From the NCBI GenBank assembly GCA_012931725.1, contig CM022949.1, forward strand, positions 44,606,907 to 44,670,906: 64,000 nt of DNA, in the 5' to 3' direction. The translations under genes and the position numbers were made by a program. The notes under the pieces are model-generated. The model had not been told where the DNA came from. It saw only the letters and a program-made list of their open reading frames with translations, and did no database searches. Shown here in pieces: positions 22,138 through 34,997 of this stretch (position 1 is its first letter; each line of letters begins with the position of its first letter). This DNA is from Litsea cubeba. Taxonomy: Eukaryota > Streptophyta > Magnoliopsida > Laurales > Lauraceae.

Positions 22138-23955
22138 CCCATCGTTGCCAAGGTTCTTTTTTGGTCCCCCTCAATATATTCACTTTTTTTATGTACAAAT
22201 ATTCTCGACAGTCATTTACATAGAATGTAGTGATTTCTTTCCCAATAACATATCATGTGTAGAATATGGTCATAGATTTCCAAAAACCAATATTTTGTCA
22301 ACCAATTTTTTGGGTTTTGTAAGCGAATTACTAATGGCCCTTTTACCTAGTTGATAATATTAGACTCCAATAATATGGACTAACAATCAAGTTATAGCAA
22401 GACGTTAAGAATGCTGGAGAGAACGAATTTGTTAGCACACTCATTTGTATTTTGGTCATATAATTGAGGTTGGAATCAATATATGTGTGAAGTCCGTAAG
22501 TCTTTCTTCATATTTTAAGCACCCAAATATATAACCATTATCCTTTTGTTGTAGGCTGCAAAAAATTTGTTGTGTATCTATAAATTACTGAAACGATATC
22601 GTTATCAGAAAAAGTGAAATAAATAGTCCTTCTCATTGTTCATCCATTTGAATATAAAATCAGAAATGTTTTGTTCACGGATACCACAATTGGAAGAAGA
22701 AAATAACAAATATGGTAACGATATCGTTATCAAATAACAATTTCCCATCGTTGCCAACGTTCTTTTTTGGTCCCCCTCAATATATTCACTTTTTTTATGT
22801 ACAAATATTCTCGACAGTCATTTACATAGAATGTAGTGATTTCTTTCCCAATAAATAATTATGTGTAGAATATGGTCATAGATTTCCAAAAACCAATATT
22901 TTTCAACCAATTTTTCGGGTTTGGTAAGCGAATTACTAATGGCCCTTTTACCTAGTTGATAATATTAGACTCCAATAATATGGACTAACAATCAAGTTAT
23001 AGCAAGACGTTAAGAATGCTTGGAGAGAACGAATTTGTTAGCACACTCATTTGTATTTTGGTCATATAATTGAGGTTGGAATCAATATATGTGTGAAGTC
23101 CGTAAGTCTTTCTTCATATTTTAAGCACCCAAATATATAACCATTATCCTTTTGTTGTAGGCTGCAAAAAATTTGTTGTGTATCTATAAATTACTGAAAC
23201 GATATCGTTATCAGAAAAAGTGAAATAAATAGTCCTTCTCATTGTTCATCCATTGGAATATAAAATCAGAAATGTTTTGTTCACGGATACCACAATTGGA
23301 AGAAGAAAATAACAAATATGGTAACGATATCGTTATCAAATAACAATTTCCCATCGTTGCCAACGTTCTTTTTTGGTCCCCCTCAATATATTCACTTTTT
23401 TTATGTACAAATATTCTCGACAGTCATTTACATAGAATGTAGTGATTTCTTTCCCAATAACATATCATGTGTAGAATATGGTCATAGATTTCCAAAAACC
23501 AATATTTTTCAACCAATTTTTCGGGTTTGGTAAGCGAATTACTAATGGCCCTTTTACCTAGTTGATAATATTAGACTCCAATAATATGGACTAACAATCA
23601 AGTTATAGCAAGACGTTAAGAATGTTGGAGAGAACGAATTTGTTAGCACACTCATTTGTATTTTGGTCATATAATTGAGGTTGGAATCAATATATGTGTG
23701 AAGTCCGTAAGTCTTTCTTCATATTTTAAGCACCCAAATATATAACCATTATCCTTTTGTTGTAGGCTGCAAAAAATTTGTTGTGTATCTATAAATAACT
23801 GAAACGATATCGTTATCAGAAAAAGTGAAATAAATAGTCCTTCTCATTGTTCATCCATTGGAATATAAAATCAGAAATGTTTTGTTCACGGATACCACAA
23901 TTGGAAGAAGAAAATAACAAATATGGTAACGATATCGTTATCAAATAACAATTTC
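22138..23955. repeat. Three tandem copies of a 606-bp unit in the left arm
   Basis: The block CCCATCGTTGCCAA followed by TTCTTTTTTGGTCCCCCTC begins at 22138, 22744 and 23350. Copies are nearly identical. Each unit contains two exact AACGATATCGTT palindromes about 125 bp apart: 22592 and 22717, 23198 and 23323, 23803 and 23928. Frames within the unit are not coding. Confidence 0.95.
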
Positions 23956-24930
23956 CTTTAGCTCAAAATTGAGTGAAATCAAGAATCGTCCTCATCGTTT
24001 ATGCAGCTCAATATAAAGTGACACCTGCTGTATTGTTGAACACCACGATTAGATGAGGAAAATAAAGAGTGATATCATTATCAAAGAACAATTTCTTTTT
24101 TGTCAATAAGCTAAGTTGATGTAAATGGGGAGTGTCTCTCATTGGTTATGTATTTCAATATTAAGTTAGCAGTGTTTCGTTCATATGAGTTTTGGTAAGC
24201 TAATTACTAATGGGCGTTTTCCCCCAAGCGGTGTTTTCATATTCAAATTCTTCGCAGTAACATACAAGCATTCCACCACCGTTTATGCATCTCGGTATAA
24301 AGCCTGGATTTTTTTTAGATTGTTGGATACCATAATATGGATGAAGAAAATAAAAATTATAGCAGCGATATCGTTATCATATGATATTTCCCATAATTCA
24401 CATTGGTCGAACTTTACTGGCCTTATGACTCCCTTCTCGTCGTTCGTTCTCATATGAAATTTCCCATAATTCACGTTGGTCGAACTTGACTGGCTTTGTG
24501 ACTCCCTTCTCGTTGTTTTTGCATCTAAGTTTAAATTCGGAATATTCTGTTTGACAAAAAAATAATAATAATAATTTTTACTACTGACAAAATGTGTTTT
24601 AGTCAATAGCATTGGTTTTGGTTTATTAGTCCTTCCATCGTAAGTTACTTAATACTGTTCGTTTCTCCAAATCGTATACCCATCTTTTAACAGAGTCGTC
24701 TGTGATGGGACTATTACGAGTGAATTATGGTGGTGCCACTTATGAATATGCTAAACTGTGTTGGATTAGTGCACTTACGATTAATCTTGCATGCGTCTGC
24801 CAATTTAGTTAGATAGTAGTTTTGCTTATCAAGACTATATGCCTGCACTTATGATAACCCGGTCAAGTTACTGCCAATTTAGTTAGATAGCCATTAGTTT
24901 TGCTTATCAAGACTATGTGCCTGCAGCATA
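23956..24930. other. Left-arm sequence between repeat array and transposase start
   Basis: It contains a further near-copy of the palindrome (24364-24373, GCGATATCGTTATC) and a local duplication (CCCATAATTCACRTTGGTCG near 24390 and 24465). A second duplicated segment, TGCCAATTTAGTTAGATAG, occurs near 24798 and 24871, right before the start codon. No independent gene was found. Confidence 0.55.
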
Positions 24931-27900
24931 ATGTCCGATCGTGATTTACTAGTCATCCTCCATTCCGGTGGACAATTTGTTTGGGATAATGGAAGTCCAA
25001 CTTACAATGGAGGTTGTCCAAAGATGGTGTTCTTGCAGAGATCCATAACGTTCTCACAATTGGTCCAAAAAGTCCGCGATCTCTCTAATGGTTACGAGCT
25101 AGGACATGTCCCATATATACAATACCTTCATCAGAATGGAAAAGTTTGCACTTTAGTTGGCATAACAAACGATGAGGATGTAGAGATTATGTTCAGAGCA
25201 TCTGTGGTTGATGCAAGTGCAGTGTATCTATACATCCAACCAAATGCGGTTCATACAATAGATCACCAAAGTAATGAACATAGGTATGCCATTATTAGAC
25301 TTGTTAACTGCAACAATGCTTCATAATACTAAGCAGCTAATTTTATTTATATGCAGAATGGGAACTACTAAAGTTGTTCGGTCTAGTAGTCCGACTTCAT
25401 TTCTTGGGAAAAGGTCAGCACTGTGTTTGTTTGTAGTTATATGTTATCCTAAAGGGTCACTAATTGTATTCTTATAAATAACATTTATTTCTTTTCGTTT
25501 GTAGGGATGCATCCGGACATGTTCTTTACCAACAAGACAGAACATGCGACGTGAATATCAACGAGGATGCAAATTTTAATATAACACTACCATCTCCAAA
25601 GTTTGTTATTGATTTATTTATTAAGAAATTTTTTTTTTTTTGTCATTTCGTTTCCATATTTTTGTTTTCATCTGTACGTTGTAATTTTGAAATTCCACAT
25701 CCGTGGGAATGCGTTGGACTGACTCTGAAAAGCAGCTTCTTGTTAATGATTTAGTCTAGCTAGATATATCCTCATTGTAAATGATTTGCTCTTATTATTT
25801 TTTGATATAATCAGGTGTCATTCCATTCTGTCAATATCAATATTTTTAATGATCGCGTTTATTTATCTTGCAGTTTTAACCAAACGATGAAAGGATGTGA
25901 CCTGGCAGCAATAACTAGCAACGTCTTCAGAGAATCGCGGTTGCATCATTCATGTCCTTCTGTACACCTTGGCAATGATAGTGATATGTTGTTTCCATCT
26001 GGATGCTATACGTGCAGCTCAGAAGAAAATGGATTCGTCGAGATGGATGTTGGGATGGATATCAACCATGACAGTCTAGATGATCTGCATGTGAATACAG
26101 AACCTCATAAAGAAGGATGCCACCCCTGCCTCCGTGATGGAGAGGAAAATCCAGCTGCAAAGGATGATGTTTGCCCGGTGATTGATATTGACAATCTTGA
26201 TGCACAAGGACCAGCAGGATACGGCCAGGGAATTCCCAGTTGAATTTAGAATGGACAAAATACATCCGCGGGGCGCCGCATCCTCATTCCAAAACAAACC
26301 ATCGAACGACTCCGATGCCGATTATGTTGATATAGATGTCATCGTACCGGGGACTGTACAGTTTGATCCAGATTTGAACAAGCCAAAAGTTATTATCGAC
26401 ACCATGCAGGGAGCGGATGATTTACACATCCATATGCCACCCCATGATGATTCGCCGCACGACATGTGGAAGGGTAGGGTGTTTATTAGCCGTGATGCAT
26501 TCAAAAGCACATTGGCCAAATTTGCAATGTATAAAAACTTTTGCCTGAAACCATTAAGGACCAATAGATTTGAATCAACGGCAAGGTGTAGCCATCCTAC
26601 ATGTCCTTGGCGCATCCACGCTTCCATTGTGGATTCTGGTCCGCAATTTCAAGTAAGGTCGTACAATCCAGAACATATTTGTACAGGACCACTTAATGGG
26701 ACGAATTATCCTCAGTCAACCTCAGCGTTGATTGCAGATTTTATCAGAGAAAGACTAAGAGTCCATCAAGACTACAGGCCAAAGGAAATTATGTCTGACT
26801 TTCAAAGGGAGTTTGGCGTTCAAATTTCTTATCGGAAGGCCCACATCGCAAAGGAAATAGCCATGAAACACATCCGCGGATCTTTCGAGGATTCATACAG
26901 GACCCTATCTGATTATCGTTTGGAGCTGAAACGGACAAACCCGGGTACAGTTGACAACATGTGGACAGAAGACGATGGCTCCTTTCAGAGATATTATGTA
27001 TGTTTTGGTGGATGTGCTAGATCTTTCAAATCATCAATCAGGCCACTAATCGCCCTTGATGGGACACACCTCCGGGGTAAATACCCAGGAGCCTTACTAA
27101 TTGCAGTATGTCAGGACGGTGACCATGGTCTTTTTCCACTAGCATTTGCCATTGTAGAGTCAGAGTGCTATTCGACTTGGGCATGGTTTATGGCGAATCT
27201 GGATTTAACCTTGGAACATGTACAAAATCTTACGATAGTGTCGGATAGAATGAAGGGACTCACCAATGCAGTGAAGGATGTAATTCCAACAGCAAAACAC
27301 TGTTTTTGCTGCCGTCACATTTCACAAAATATTCAGGCGAAATTCAAGAATGATGGAATTGTCATGAAGTTTTGGTGCGCCGCGCGTTCAACGCGCGTTT
27401 GTGAGTATGATAACTACATGGCAGAAATATTAGCAATTGATGTGGGGGCTCACGATTACATAAACGCCATCGGTCGCCAACACTGGGCAAATGCATTCAT
27501 AGAGGGTAAACGCTATGATATGCTAACTACGAATATTGCAGAGAGCACAAATAGCTTGTTGAAAGACATAAGAGAGCTACCCATCACACAACAGATAGAG
27601 TCGATACGGGCAAAGCTGATGGAATTTTATCAGAGCCGGCGTGAAAAAGGGCTAAACATGAATACAAGAGTCACCTCATATGTTGATAAGATCATCACTC
27701 ACGAGGCGGAAGTGTCACGGAGACTCCAATGTTGGCAGGCTGGAGAATACGAATTCCAGGTATTGTCGCCAGAGTATACGGATGTGGTACATATCGATAA
27801 GTTGAAATGCACATGCCGCAAATGGGAGATCCTTGGCATTCCTTGTTCACATGCCCTTTGTGCAATCAAACTCAAGCGATATGATCCATATGACTTCTGT

Positions 27901-28152
27901 GAGCATTGGTTTACCAGTGAGTGCTATCGAGCAACTTATGCTGATGTCATCCACGCCACACGTGACGGAAAACAGTGGGATCCTAGAAGTGACGAGCGTG
28001 TGTTGCCGCCAATAGCTCGCAGACAGCCTGGAAGGCCGAAAAAATGTCGGATAAGAACAGAGGACAGGATGAGGAAACAGGTTACATGCTCTCATTGCAA
28101 GAAGCGTGGTCATAATAGACAGACATGTAGAGAACCACCTCCAAGGGGATGA
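24931..28152 (+). CDS. MURA-type Mutator transposase with N-terminal PB1 domain
   Basis: Inferred exons: 24931-25283, 25357-25413, 25505-25600, 25874-26133 and 26240-28152, about 892 residues. The first three introns have clean GT-AG borders. The last (106 bp) is inferred to bridge a frame change and is less certain; the continuous large frame is 26182-28152. Exon 1 is a PB1-like domain (MSDRDLLVILHSGGQF to AVYLYIQP). From about residue 330 comes the MuDR zinc-binding domain (MWKGRVFISRDAF, CPWRIHAS, HIC). The DDE core follows: LIALDGTHLRGKYPG (about 525), TIVSDRMKG (about 588), and NIAESTNSLLKD (about 687) with the catalytic Glu. A SWIM finger (CTCRKWEILGIPCSHAL), a GRPKK AT-hook-like stretch and a CCHC knuckle (CSHCKKRGHNRQTC) end the protein. 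It binds element ends and catalyses transposition. No stop interrupts the core. Confidence 0.9.
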
Positions 28153-28515
28153 ATGTTAAATTTCGCAATTTGGTGTAAATATTTGTCTATGGTGGTACAA
28201 CATATTGATGTCATTATTTTGGATGTATCTCTCGATAATGGTGTGAGAACATCAGGTGTATATATTGATGTATAGACACAAACTTGTAATGAAGTTTCGT
28301 TATGATAACTTGAAAATTTTTTGTATACCTGCACCATCAATACAGAGTTTTTTTGTTATCTGTCAGTTATTTGCGTATCATTGTCTCTCTACATTTTGTT
28401 TTTTCAATCTGCTCCATGCAACTAGCTCTTTTCATTTTTTTAATAGCTCAGTGATATTATCAGTCTTTTTTTGTTTAAAACTTGTGGCAGGTCATCCTAT
28501 AAGTTTTTGGTCTGG

Positions 28516-29972
28516 ACATAATTATAAATTTGATATGGTGGAAGACTGTGTTCTTGTGAAATCGACTGCTACGCGTTTAACTTGACACATCCTTCGAAAA
28601 TTTTGTCCGATGGGATTGTTTCAAGCCGTCCCGATGCTTTGGACCATTCAGCATTTACGTAACTTATGTGCCCCCTAATACTATATGGATTCTCGTCTGT
28701 TTTGAGAATTGAACACCCTGCTCGCATGATCAGCAAGAAACATTACAAATAAGACTGCTACAATGATGCTTATGAAATGTTTACAATGAATATAGGAAAT
28801 AAAAGAGACATGCGGTTGATCACTTAATTGCGACGATTTTCTTAATTCATTGACGCTTAAAGAGATTTCAAGTACGAAGATTCATAATCTAATTTCACAA
28901 TACAATTTACTGTTTTTATTTTTCTTTTATTTTTCCTGTTCATTTAACCATTCATATTTGTGTCCCTATTAGCCCTCTTCGTTATACATGGCAATCCGTT
29001 CTAAGTCCATACCTGTCTTCACATAATTATAAACTTGATATGGTGGAAGACTGTGTTCTTGTGAAATTGACCGCTATTTGTTTATATTGACACATCCTTC
29101 GATGATTTTGTCCACTGGGATTGTTTCAAGCCGTCCCGATGCTTTGTTCCATTCGGCATTTACGTACTTATGTGCCCTCCAATACTATATGGATTCTCGT
29201 CTGTTTTGAGAATTGAACTCCATGATGGCATGATCATCAAGAAACATTACAAATAAGACTGCTACAATGATGCTTATGAAATGTTTACGATGAATATAGG
29301 AAATAAAAGAGACATGCGGTTGATCACTTGATGGCGACGATGTCCTTATTTCGTTGATGCTTAAAGAGATTTCAAGTACGAAGATTCATAATCTAATTTC
29401 ACAGTACAATTTACTGTTTTTATTTTTCATTTATTTTTCCCTGTTTATTTAACCATTCATATTTGTGTCCCTATTAGCTGGTTCTTTATATATGTCAATT
29501 TCCACTAATTCCAAACCTGTCTTCACATAATTATAAACTTATTCTGGTTGAATAATGCGTTCTTGTGTAATCGAATGCAATTTGTTTAGCTTGACACATC
29601 CTTCAATGATTTTGTACACTTGAATTGTTGCAAGCCGTCCCGATGCTTGTTCCATTCGGCATTTACGTACTTATATCCCCTCTAATACTATATGGATTCC
29701 CGTATGTTTTGAGAATTGAACTCCATGCTCGCTTGATCAGCAAGAAACATTACAAATAAGAATGCTACAATATGCTTATGAAATGTTTACAATGAATATA
29801 CCAAATAAAAGAGACATGCGGTTGATCACTTGATGGCGACGATCTGTTATTTCGTAAACATTCTTAAAGAGATTTCAAGTACGAAGATTCATAATCTAAT
29901 TTCACAATACAATTTATTGTTTTATTTTTCATTTATTTATCCTGTTTATTTCCCCATTCATATTTGATATGA
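28516..29972. repeat. Three tandem copies of a 505-bp unit downstream of the transposase gene
   Basis: The block ACATAATTATAAAYTTG begins at 28516, 29021 and 29525. Shared text includes TTTCAAGTACGAAGATTCAT and GAGACATGCGGTTGATCACT. Copies diverge by perhaps 5-10 percent. It is non-coding and sits between the ends of two converging genes. Confidence 0.92.
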
Positions 29973-30811
29973 TCATGCATGAGGTATTCTATAAACATTG
30001 AAAGTTGATTGCAGTTAAAAAGGTTACGTATCCTTTTATCCAACTTAATACCAAGTGTATAAAATCCCACACCAGACTATCTAAACACCGGTATGATGAA
30101 GTATCATCTTGCCTACCATTCATGGCATGACGCGCGAACGAGATAGAATTACATTATCAGGAAATGACCATGAGTCTGTTAAACCGTCGTTACGTATCTC
30201 AAACTCCACATTCACAAGGTCGTTGATTTTCCCCAAGAAAATCTGGAGAAAATATATATTCTCATGCCATCAGTATCAAATGTATCCATGATAGTGAACT
30301 TGTTCCATGTCAGACGCTTTGCGGTTAAAAAAAAAATATGAATACTGTTCTTGAACCTTTTAGATTCTGTGTCTGAAAATCCCCACAACATACTATATTA
30401 CATGAGCGATGTTTTCAAATAAAAAACAGATGCGACAAAGTTCACTGCACATGCCAAACTCCTCGCAGCATTAAGTTATATATGACATTCAACTGAGGAA
30501 ACTGGAACGATTAAATACTGGTTTCATTAATGCAACGTTTACTGATAACAATGCTAGTCAGATACCTACATAAGGAGGGATTCCACATAAGTCATCGGTT
30601 TTGATCCATATTCATTACAACATTCTAGATGTTAGTCAACTGAGCATCGAGGAACGGATATCAGTAAGTTTCCTTGTTCATAAATATCCTGATAACAAGT
30701 CTTATCAGGTGACCAAACATGACAATATCAAAAAAAGACATCCATTTACAATTAACTAAGTTCAGTCCCACTGTTGCCGTTTTTGCCCAAAATGACAGGA
30801 AGTATGGGGAA
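29973..30811. other. AT-rich spacer in the giant MULE
   Basis: The 3' flank of the minus-strand gene ending at 30812. No domain or repeat structure was recognised. Confidence 0.5.
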
Positions 30812-31828
30812 CTACCCTTCTCGGCGGATATGTGAGAGCATATCGGCGAAACCCTGTCTCATCTCGGCGAATCCTTCATTCATACGCACTTCTAGCCGCT
30901 CGAGACGCACATTTAACGCATGAATCGACCCCTCACCTAAATTATCCACCCCTGGTAGACCTGCAGCTTCGGACGGCCCTGCCCCTGAAGGTTGATATAA
31001 TGTAGGATCTTCTATATCATCCTCATCATTATCCAACTCAACGGAAGGGATGTGGGACTTGGACTTTTCAAGTGTGAAGCGATCTATCTTCTGCTTGGGA
31101 ATTATAATGTCTTCATTGGGTTCGGCCAACTTACCCATGTCCACGAGCAGTTTGGATACTAGACCTGGGAAGGGGAGTGCCGTGTTTTGAGGTGCATTGT
31201 GAACCTTTGCCATTCCGCGATATACCGCAAGAGGAATGTCGACTTTCCTTTGAGTCCCAATGCAGTAAAGGAGGTACCCATCCTCCTTTGTGACCCTTTT
31301 GCTAACTTTGGGACTGACATTGTGCCGGATGAAAATGGATAGCAAACGATATGAATCGGTAAGCTTATGATGGGATATGTCACCACCAATCCAAGCGATA
31401 GGCTTGCCTGTCAACACTTTAGCTACCAGATTATAATTGATTTGACGGTTGCCCAAAATCGGGAAGTGTGCGCCTGCGACGCGATCAATTTCCAAAAGTT
31501 GACTTAGAAGATCAGGTGTAATTATCAGTTCATTACCTCGCACAAAGGTCTTGAACGAATCGTCTGAAACTTCGTGCATGTTTGAGTAGAACTCTCTGAC
31601 CCAATTGACCACTATCTGGTATCCATGCTCATACAGTGTAAGCCATCTTCTCTCACGCATCCACATCGCAAAATCAGTATCATCTAGTTCATTGTACATG
31701 ACGATTCTCTCGGGCACAACAGAACGATTATGGAACTTGTTCATGTATGAAATTTGACCAGCTTCACTCATAAACCGCGACCGATCAAAAGTTGGGCGTT
31801 GACATGCTTTCTTCTTTTTTGGGGCCAT
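30812..31828 (-). CDS. Transposon-associated protein resembling 'putative plant transposon protein' family, with nuclear signal and C-terminal coiled coil
   Basis: A single open frame of 338 codons from MAPKKKKACQRPTFDRSRF; the frame is open 7 codons further 5' but a splice acceptor (CTTGCAG) lies there, so the MAPKKKK methionine is chosen. Residues 1-8 are a basic, nuclear-localisation-like start. The middle contains VVNWVREFYSNMHEVSDDSF, FVRGNELIITPDLLSQLLEI and LLSIFIRHNVSPKVSKRVTK. This 'REFY-N...FVRG..I..' layout is that of the plant transposon-protein domain often annotated PF20167. The C-terminus (LNVRLERLEVRMNEGFAEMR and following) has a heptad-like coiled coil. Its biochemical role is unknown. 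It converges with the transposase gene and lies inside the same TIRs. The intact frame suggests selection or recent amplification. Confidence 0.72.
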   Translation of the reverse strand: MAPKKKKACQRPTFDRSRFMSEAGQISYMNKFHNRSVVPERIVMYNELDDTDFAMWMRERRWLTLYEHGYQIVVNWVREFYSNMHEVSDDSFKTFVRGNELIITPDLLSQLLEIDRVAGAHFPILGNRQINYNLVAKVLTGKPIAWIGGDISHHKLTDSYRLLSIFIRHNVSPKVSKRVTKEDGYLLYCIGTQRKVDIPLAVYRGMAKVHNAPQNTALPFPGLVSKLLVDMGKLAEPNEDIIIPKQKIDRFTLEKSKSHIPSVELDNDEDDIEDPTLYQPSGAGPSEAAGLPGVDNLGEGSIHALNVRLERLEVRMNEGFAEMRQGFADMLSHIRREG

Positions 31829-32996
31829 CTCAATTATCAATACCTGCAAGAAAGTCCATTTCTATATCAATCAAACTAAGTTGGTTAAAGGTTAAGAATA
31901 CGGCAACACATTCCATTTTAAATGTAAAATAGAAGTTAGATATCACATGGTAGACATGGCACTTAAAAGGTTTTAGAAGGTAAAGAAAATGACAACAATA
32001 TGAATTTATTCCAGTTTAATTTATGAAATAATATGGATCTATCACAGGCACAGTGTCTCTTTTTGACATACTACACTTATCACACGATAGTTTCACCCTT
32101 TATTTGACCACAGTTTCATACAAGCTGATCATGAATGCAAAGCCCGCTTACATCCTAGAAGCCTTACTCATAAATGCTACTAAATGAGTTTCCAATGGGG
32201 CCAATTTCAAAATGCAAACAAGAATGTAGTTGCTAAACTTGGAGGAGATGTTTATGGAATGGGGTTTAGGTATTAAGATTTAAGGAAAGTGGATTGCAGT
32301 TGGAGTTTGTTTGTTTAGTGTTTTAGGTTTTCCATATTTCGAGATAGAAGAGGTGGAGAGATTGATATAGATAGAGAGACAATGTGAGAGGGTAAAATAC
32401 TTGCTTGGCCTGCTTTGGATCTATCGAAGACAGAGGAGAACAATTAGATCCAAGGGGAATGGTTGTTTGATTTCTAAAACTTTGGACGGTACTCGACTTG
32501 CATGGTGTCAGATGGCATCTAGGCCATATCTCTCAAGTGATTTTTTCCAAATCCGCGTGGGGTGGACGCACCATGTGCCAGACATGTGGGTTCGCATATG
32601 TTGTAGAGAGAGAGGGATCATTACCTTGTATGAAATTCGTCTCCCGATTCGTTCCTGTTGTCTTCGACGCGCCGCAATAGATCACTCGTCTGGAGTGAGA
32701 ATAGCAGATGGAGGGCCCAAGTGTAGGATGGTTATGACGGAACCATGGTGAAAATAGGCACAAGGAACATGGGAAACGAACTAGGGTTTTTCGGATCTAC
32801 CGTCACTTGGGGGTTTTTCATACCTAAATAATACTAGCATTTGCCTCCTCGATCTGTGGAGTGAATCAAATCCAAGTAGGACGTTGGCCATATTGACCGG
32901 GATTAATAAAACCAGGACGGGGAAAATGGAGGGATCGAACCAATACAACGGTATTATTTTGACCCAGATAGCTTTAGTTAGAACCCTATATACAAA
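31829..32996. other. Upstream region of the 30812-31828 gene
   Basis: Probable promoter and 5' UTR of the minus-strand gene, including an intron acceptor just 5' of its ATG. The open frames at 32401-32763 overlap on both strands and show no domain. The region ends where the GGTTCGAACC array starts. Confidence 0.45.
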
Positions 32997-33964
32997 GGTT
33001 CGAACCCTATTTACTAAGGTTCGAACCTAATGTGTCTCTGTTTTTTGGCACAGATATGCACGTAATTGAGGGTTCGAACCCCCTGTTTACAAAGGTTCGA
33101 ACCTTATGTCTCTCTGGTTTCTGGCCCAGAATAGCAAAACATGGAGGGTTCGAACCCTGTTTACAATGGTTCGAACCTTTCATTCCTCTTTTTTTTGGCC
33201 CACAAATGCAATTATAGCAGGTTCGAACCCTGTGTACCAGGGTTCGAACCTTATGTGTCGCTGGTTTCTGGCCCATAATAGAAAAGACAGTAAGGTTCGA
33301 ACCCTGTTAACAAAGGTTCGAACCCTTGTAAACCCTCTTTTTTTGGCCCACAAATGCACCTAAACACGGTTCGAACCTTGTTTACATGGGTTCGAACCTA
33401 CTGTCTCTCTGTTTTTTGGCCCAGAATACACATTGAGGGTTCGAACCTGTTTACAAGGTTCGAACCTTGTCTCTCTGTTTCTGGCCCAATATGAAACATG
33501 TAGGGTTCGAACCCTGTTTACAAAGGTTCGAACCTTTCATTCTTTTTTTGGCCCACAAATGCACCAACACAGGGTTCGAACCTTGTTTACATGGGTTCGA
33601 ACCTACTGTCTCTCTGTTATTAGGCCCAGATATACAAGTAATTGAGGGTTCGAACCCTGTTTACAAAGGTTCGAACCTTTCATTCCTCTGTTTTTTGGCC
33701 CACAAATGCACCCAACACACGGTTCGAAGCTTGTTTACATGGGTTCGAACCTACTCTTTTTTTACGGCCAGATATGCACGTAATTGAAGCTTCGAACCCT
33801 ATTCATAAGGGTTCGAACCTTATGTGCATCTGTTTTCTGGCCCAGATAGCAAAACATGTAAGGTTCGAACTCTGTTTACAGAGGTTCGAACCTTTTTCTG
33901 TCTGATTTTGGCCCACAAATGCACATAACACAAGATTCGAAAGCTGTGTATGATGATTCGAACC
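32997..33964. repeat. Array of paired GGTTCGAACC palindromes on a 74-bp period
   Basis: 23 exact copies of the 10-bp palindrome were located (starts: 32997, 33018, 33071, 33094, 33147, 33168, 33220, 33241, 33294, 33315, 33368, 33389, 33438, 33457, 33504, 33525, 33573, 33594, 33647, 33668, 33742, 33810, 33883), plus one-base variants at 33721, 33789, 33862 and 33955. Spacing alternates between about 21 and 47-53 bp, so each roughly 74-bp unit holds a pair. Inter-pair text is also repeated (GGCCCACAAATGCA, TTTCTGGCCCAGA). It is non-coding. Confidence 0.95.
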
Positions 33965-34997
33965 CAATGTATACCTGGTTTTTGTCCCAAAATATGCACG
34001 CAGATTGAAGGCTTCATACTGTTTAACAGACGCTTATACCATTTAATCCATATTTTTTTGATGATTTTTCGTATTTTTTGGCCCTGTAATGGAAGCTCGC
34101 AGTTTCATTTTATTTTCACCGCACAGTCAATATTTGGAATCAAATGTTTTATCTGCCTCCTGTTTGACTCATATCAGGCGAGAATTTACTCTTTTATATA
34201 TCTTTTTCGAATGTGTTCTTGATCTTACAAACATGAAATATGATTGAACATAAAAGACATGACTTACTATTCACGCCATAAATGGAACTTAGCTCACACC
34301 AGAAATGGATAAGAGATTTGTATTCATGAATGCAAATGTCAGCCCTTCTATGCAGTTGCTGTTACTAATTGAATATAATGCAATGGAACCTTTTTGATCA
34401 ACACAAATGTCACTCACTTCTATATATTTATATCCATTCCAAATGTTTACAGCTTATCTACATAGATATCAACTGTTACAGATTCATAAAAAAAAAAAAA
34501 AAATTTAAACTCCAATGCGTACGTTCATGACTTTCAAATTGGGTAAAGCTCTCGCACAATTTTTGTTTCATAAATAACATGTTTAACTCGGTATCCCACA
34601 GTTTGAAGTAATCAAGCCTTGGTTGCATATCATAAATGTCAACAAATCCTTCATTGCTCTGCGTACCACCAGCATGAACAACCACAACACGAACAAAATA
34701 GTCATCAACAGACGACCCCAGCATCAACCCCATCAATCCACAGGTAACCCAGCCCTCCCTGTTCCTTCCAAAAGTTATTGTAACACAAATATCTCTTTAA
34801 CAATCTCTCGAAGGTTTTCTTTTCTCTGATATTCTCACAGTTTGAACCCCCTTGGATGGTGCGGTTGAATATTCAACATATAGTGCTCGATGTACAGCTT
34901 TTCAAATTGTACTAAAATTTGATCCGTACCACCACCATGTGTCTTCATGCAAAATCCATTAGGCATGTTTTATCTTACTCCTGCATGCATCACATCT
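33965..34997. other. 3' flank of the PMD-Ulp1 gene
   Basis: AT-rich. An 86-codon minus-strand frame at 34476-34736 has no recognised domain and could be part of the 3' UTR. No other gene was seen. Confidence 0.45.

Noticed and set aside
32997..33964. Cluster of tRNA genes (B-box-like GGTTCGA words)
   Set aside because: No A-box, acceptor stem or anticodon arm fits around any copy; the words are symmetrical palindromes in paired repeats.
34476..34736. 86-codon minus-strand frame downstream of PMD-Ulp1
   Set aside because: No domain and follows the natural stop at 34998; probably 3' UTR.
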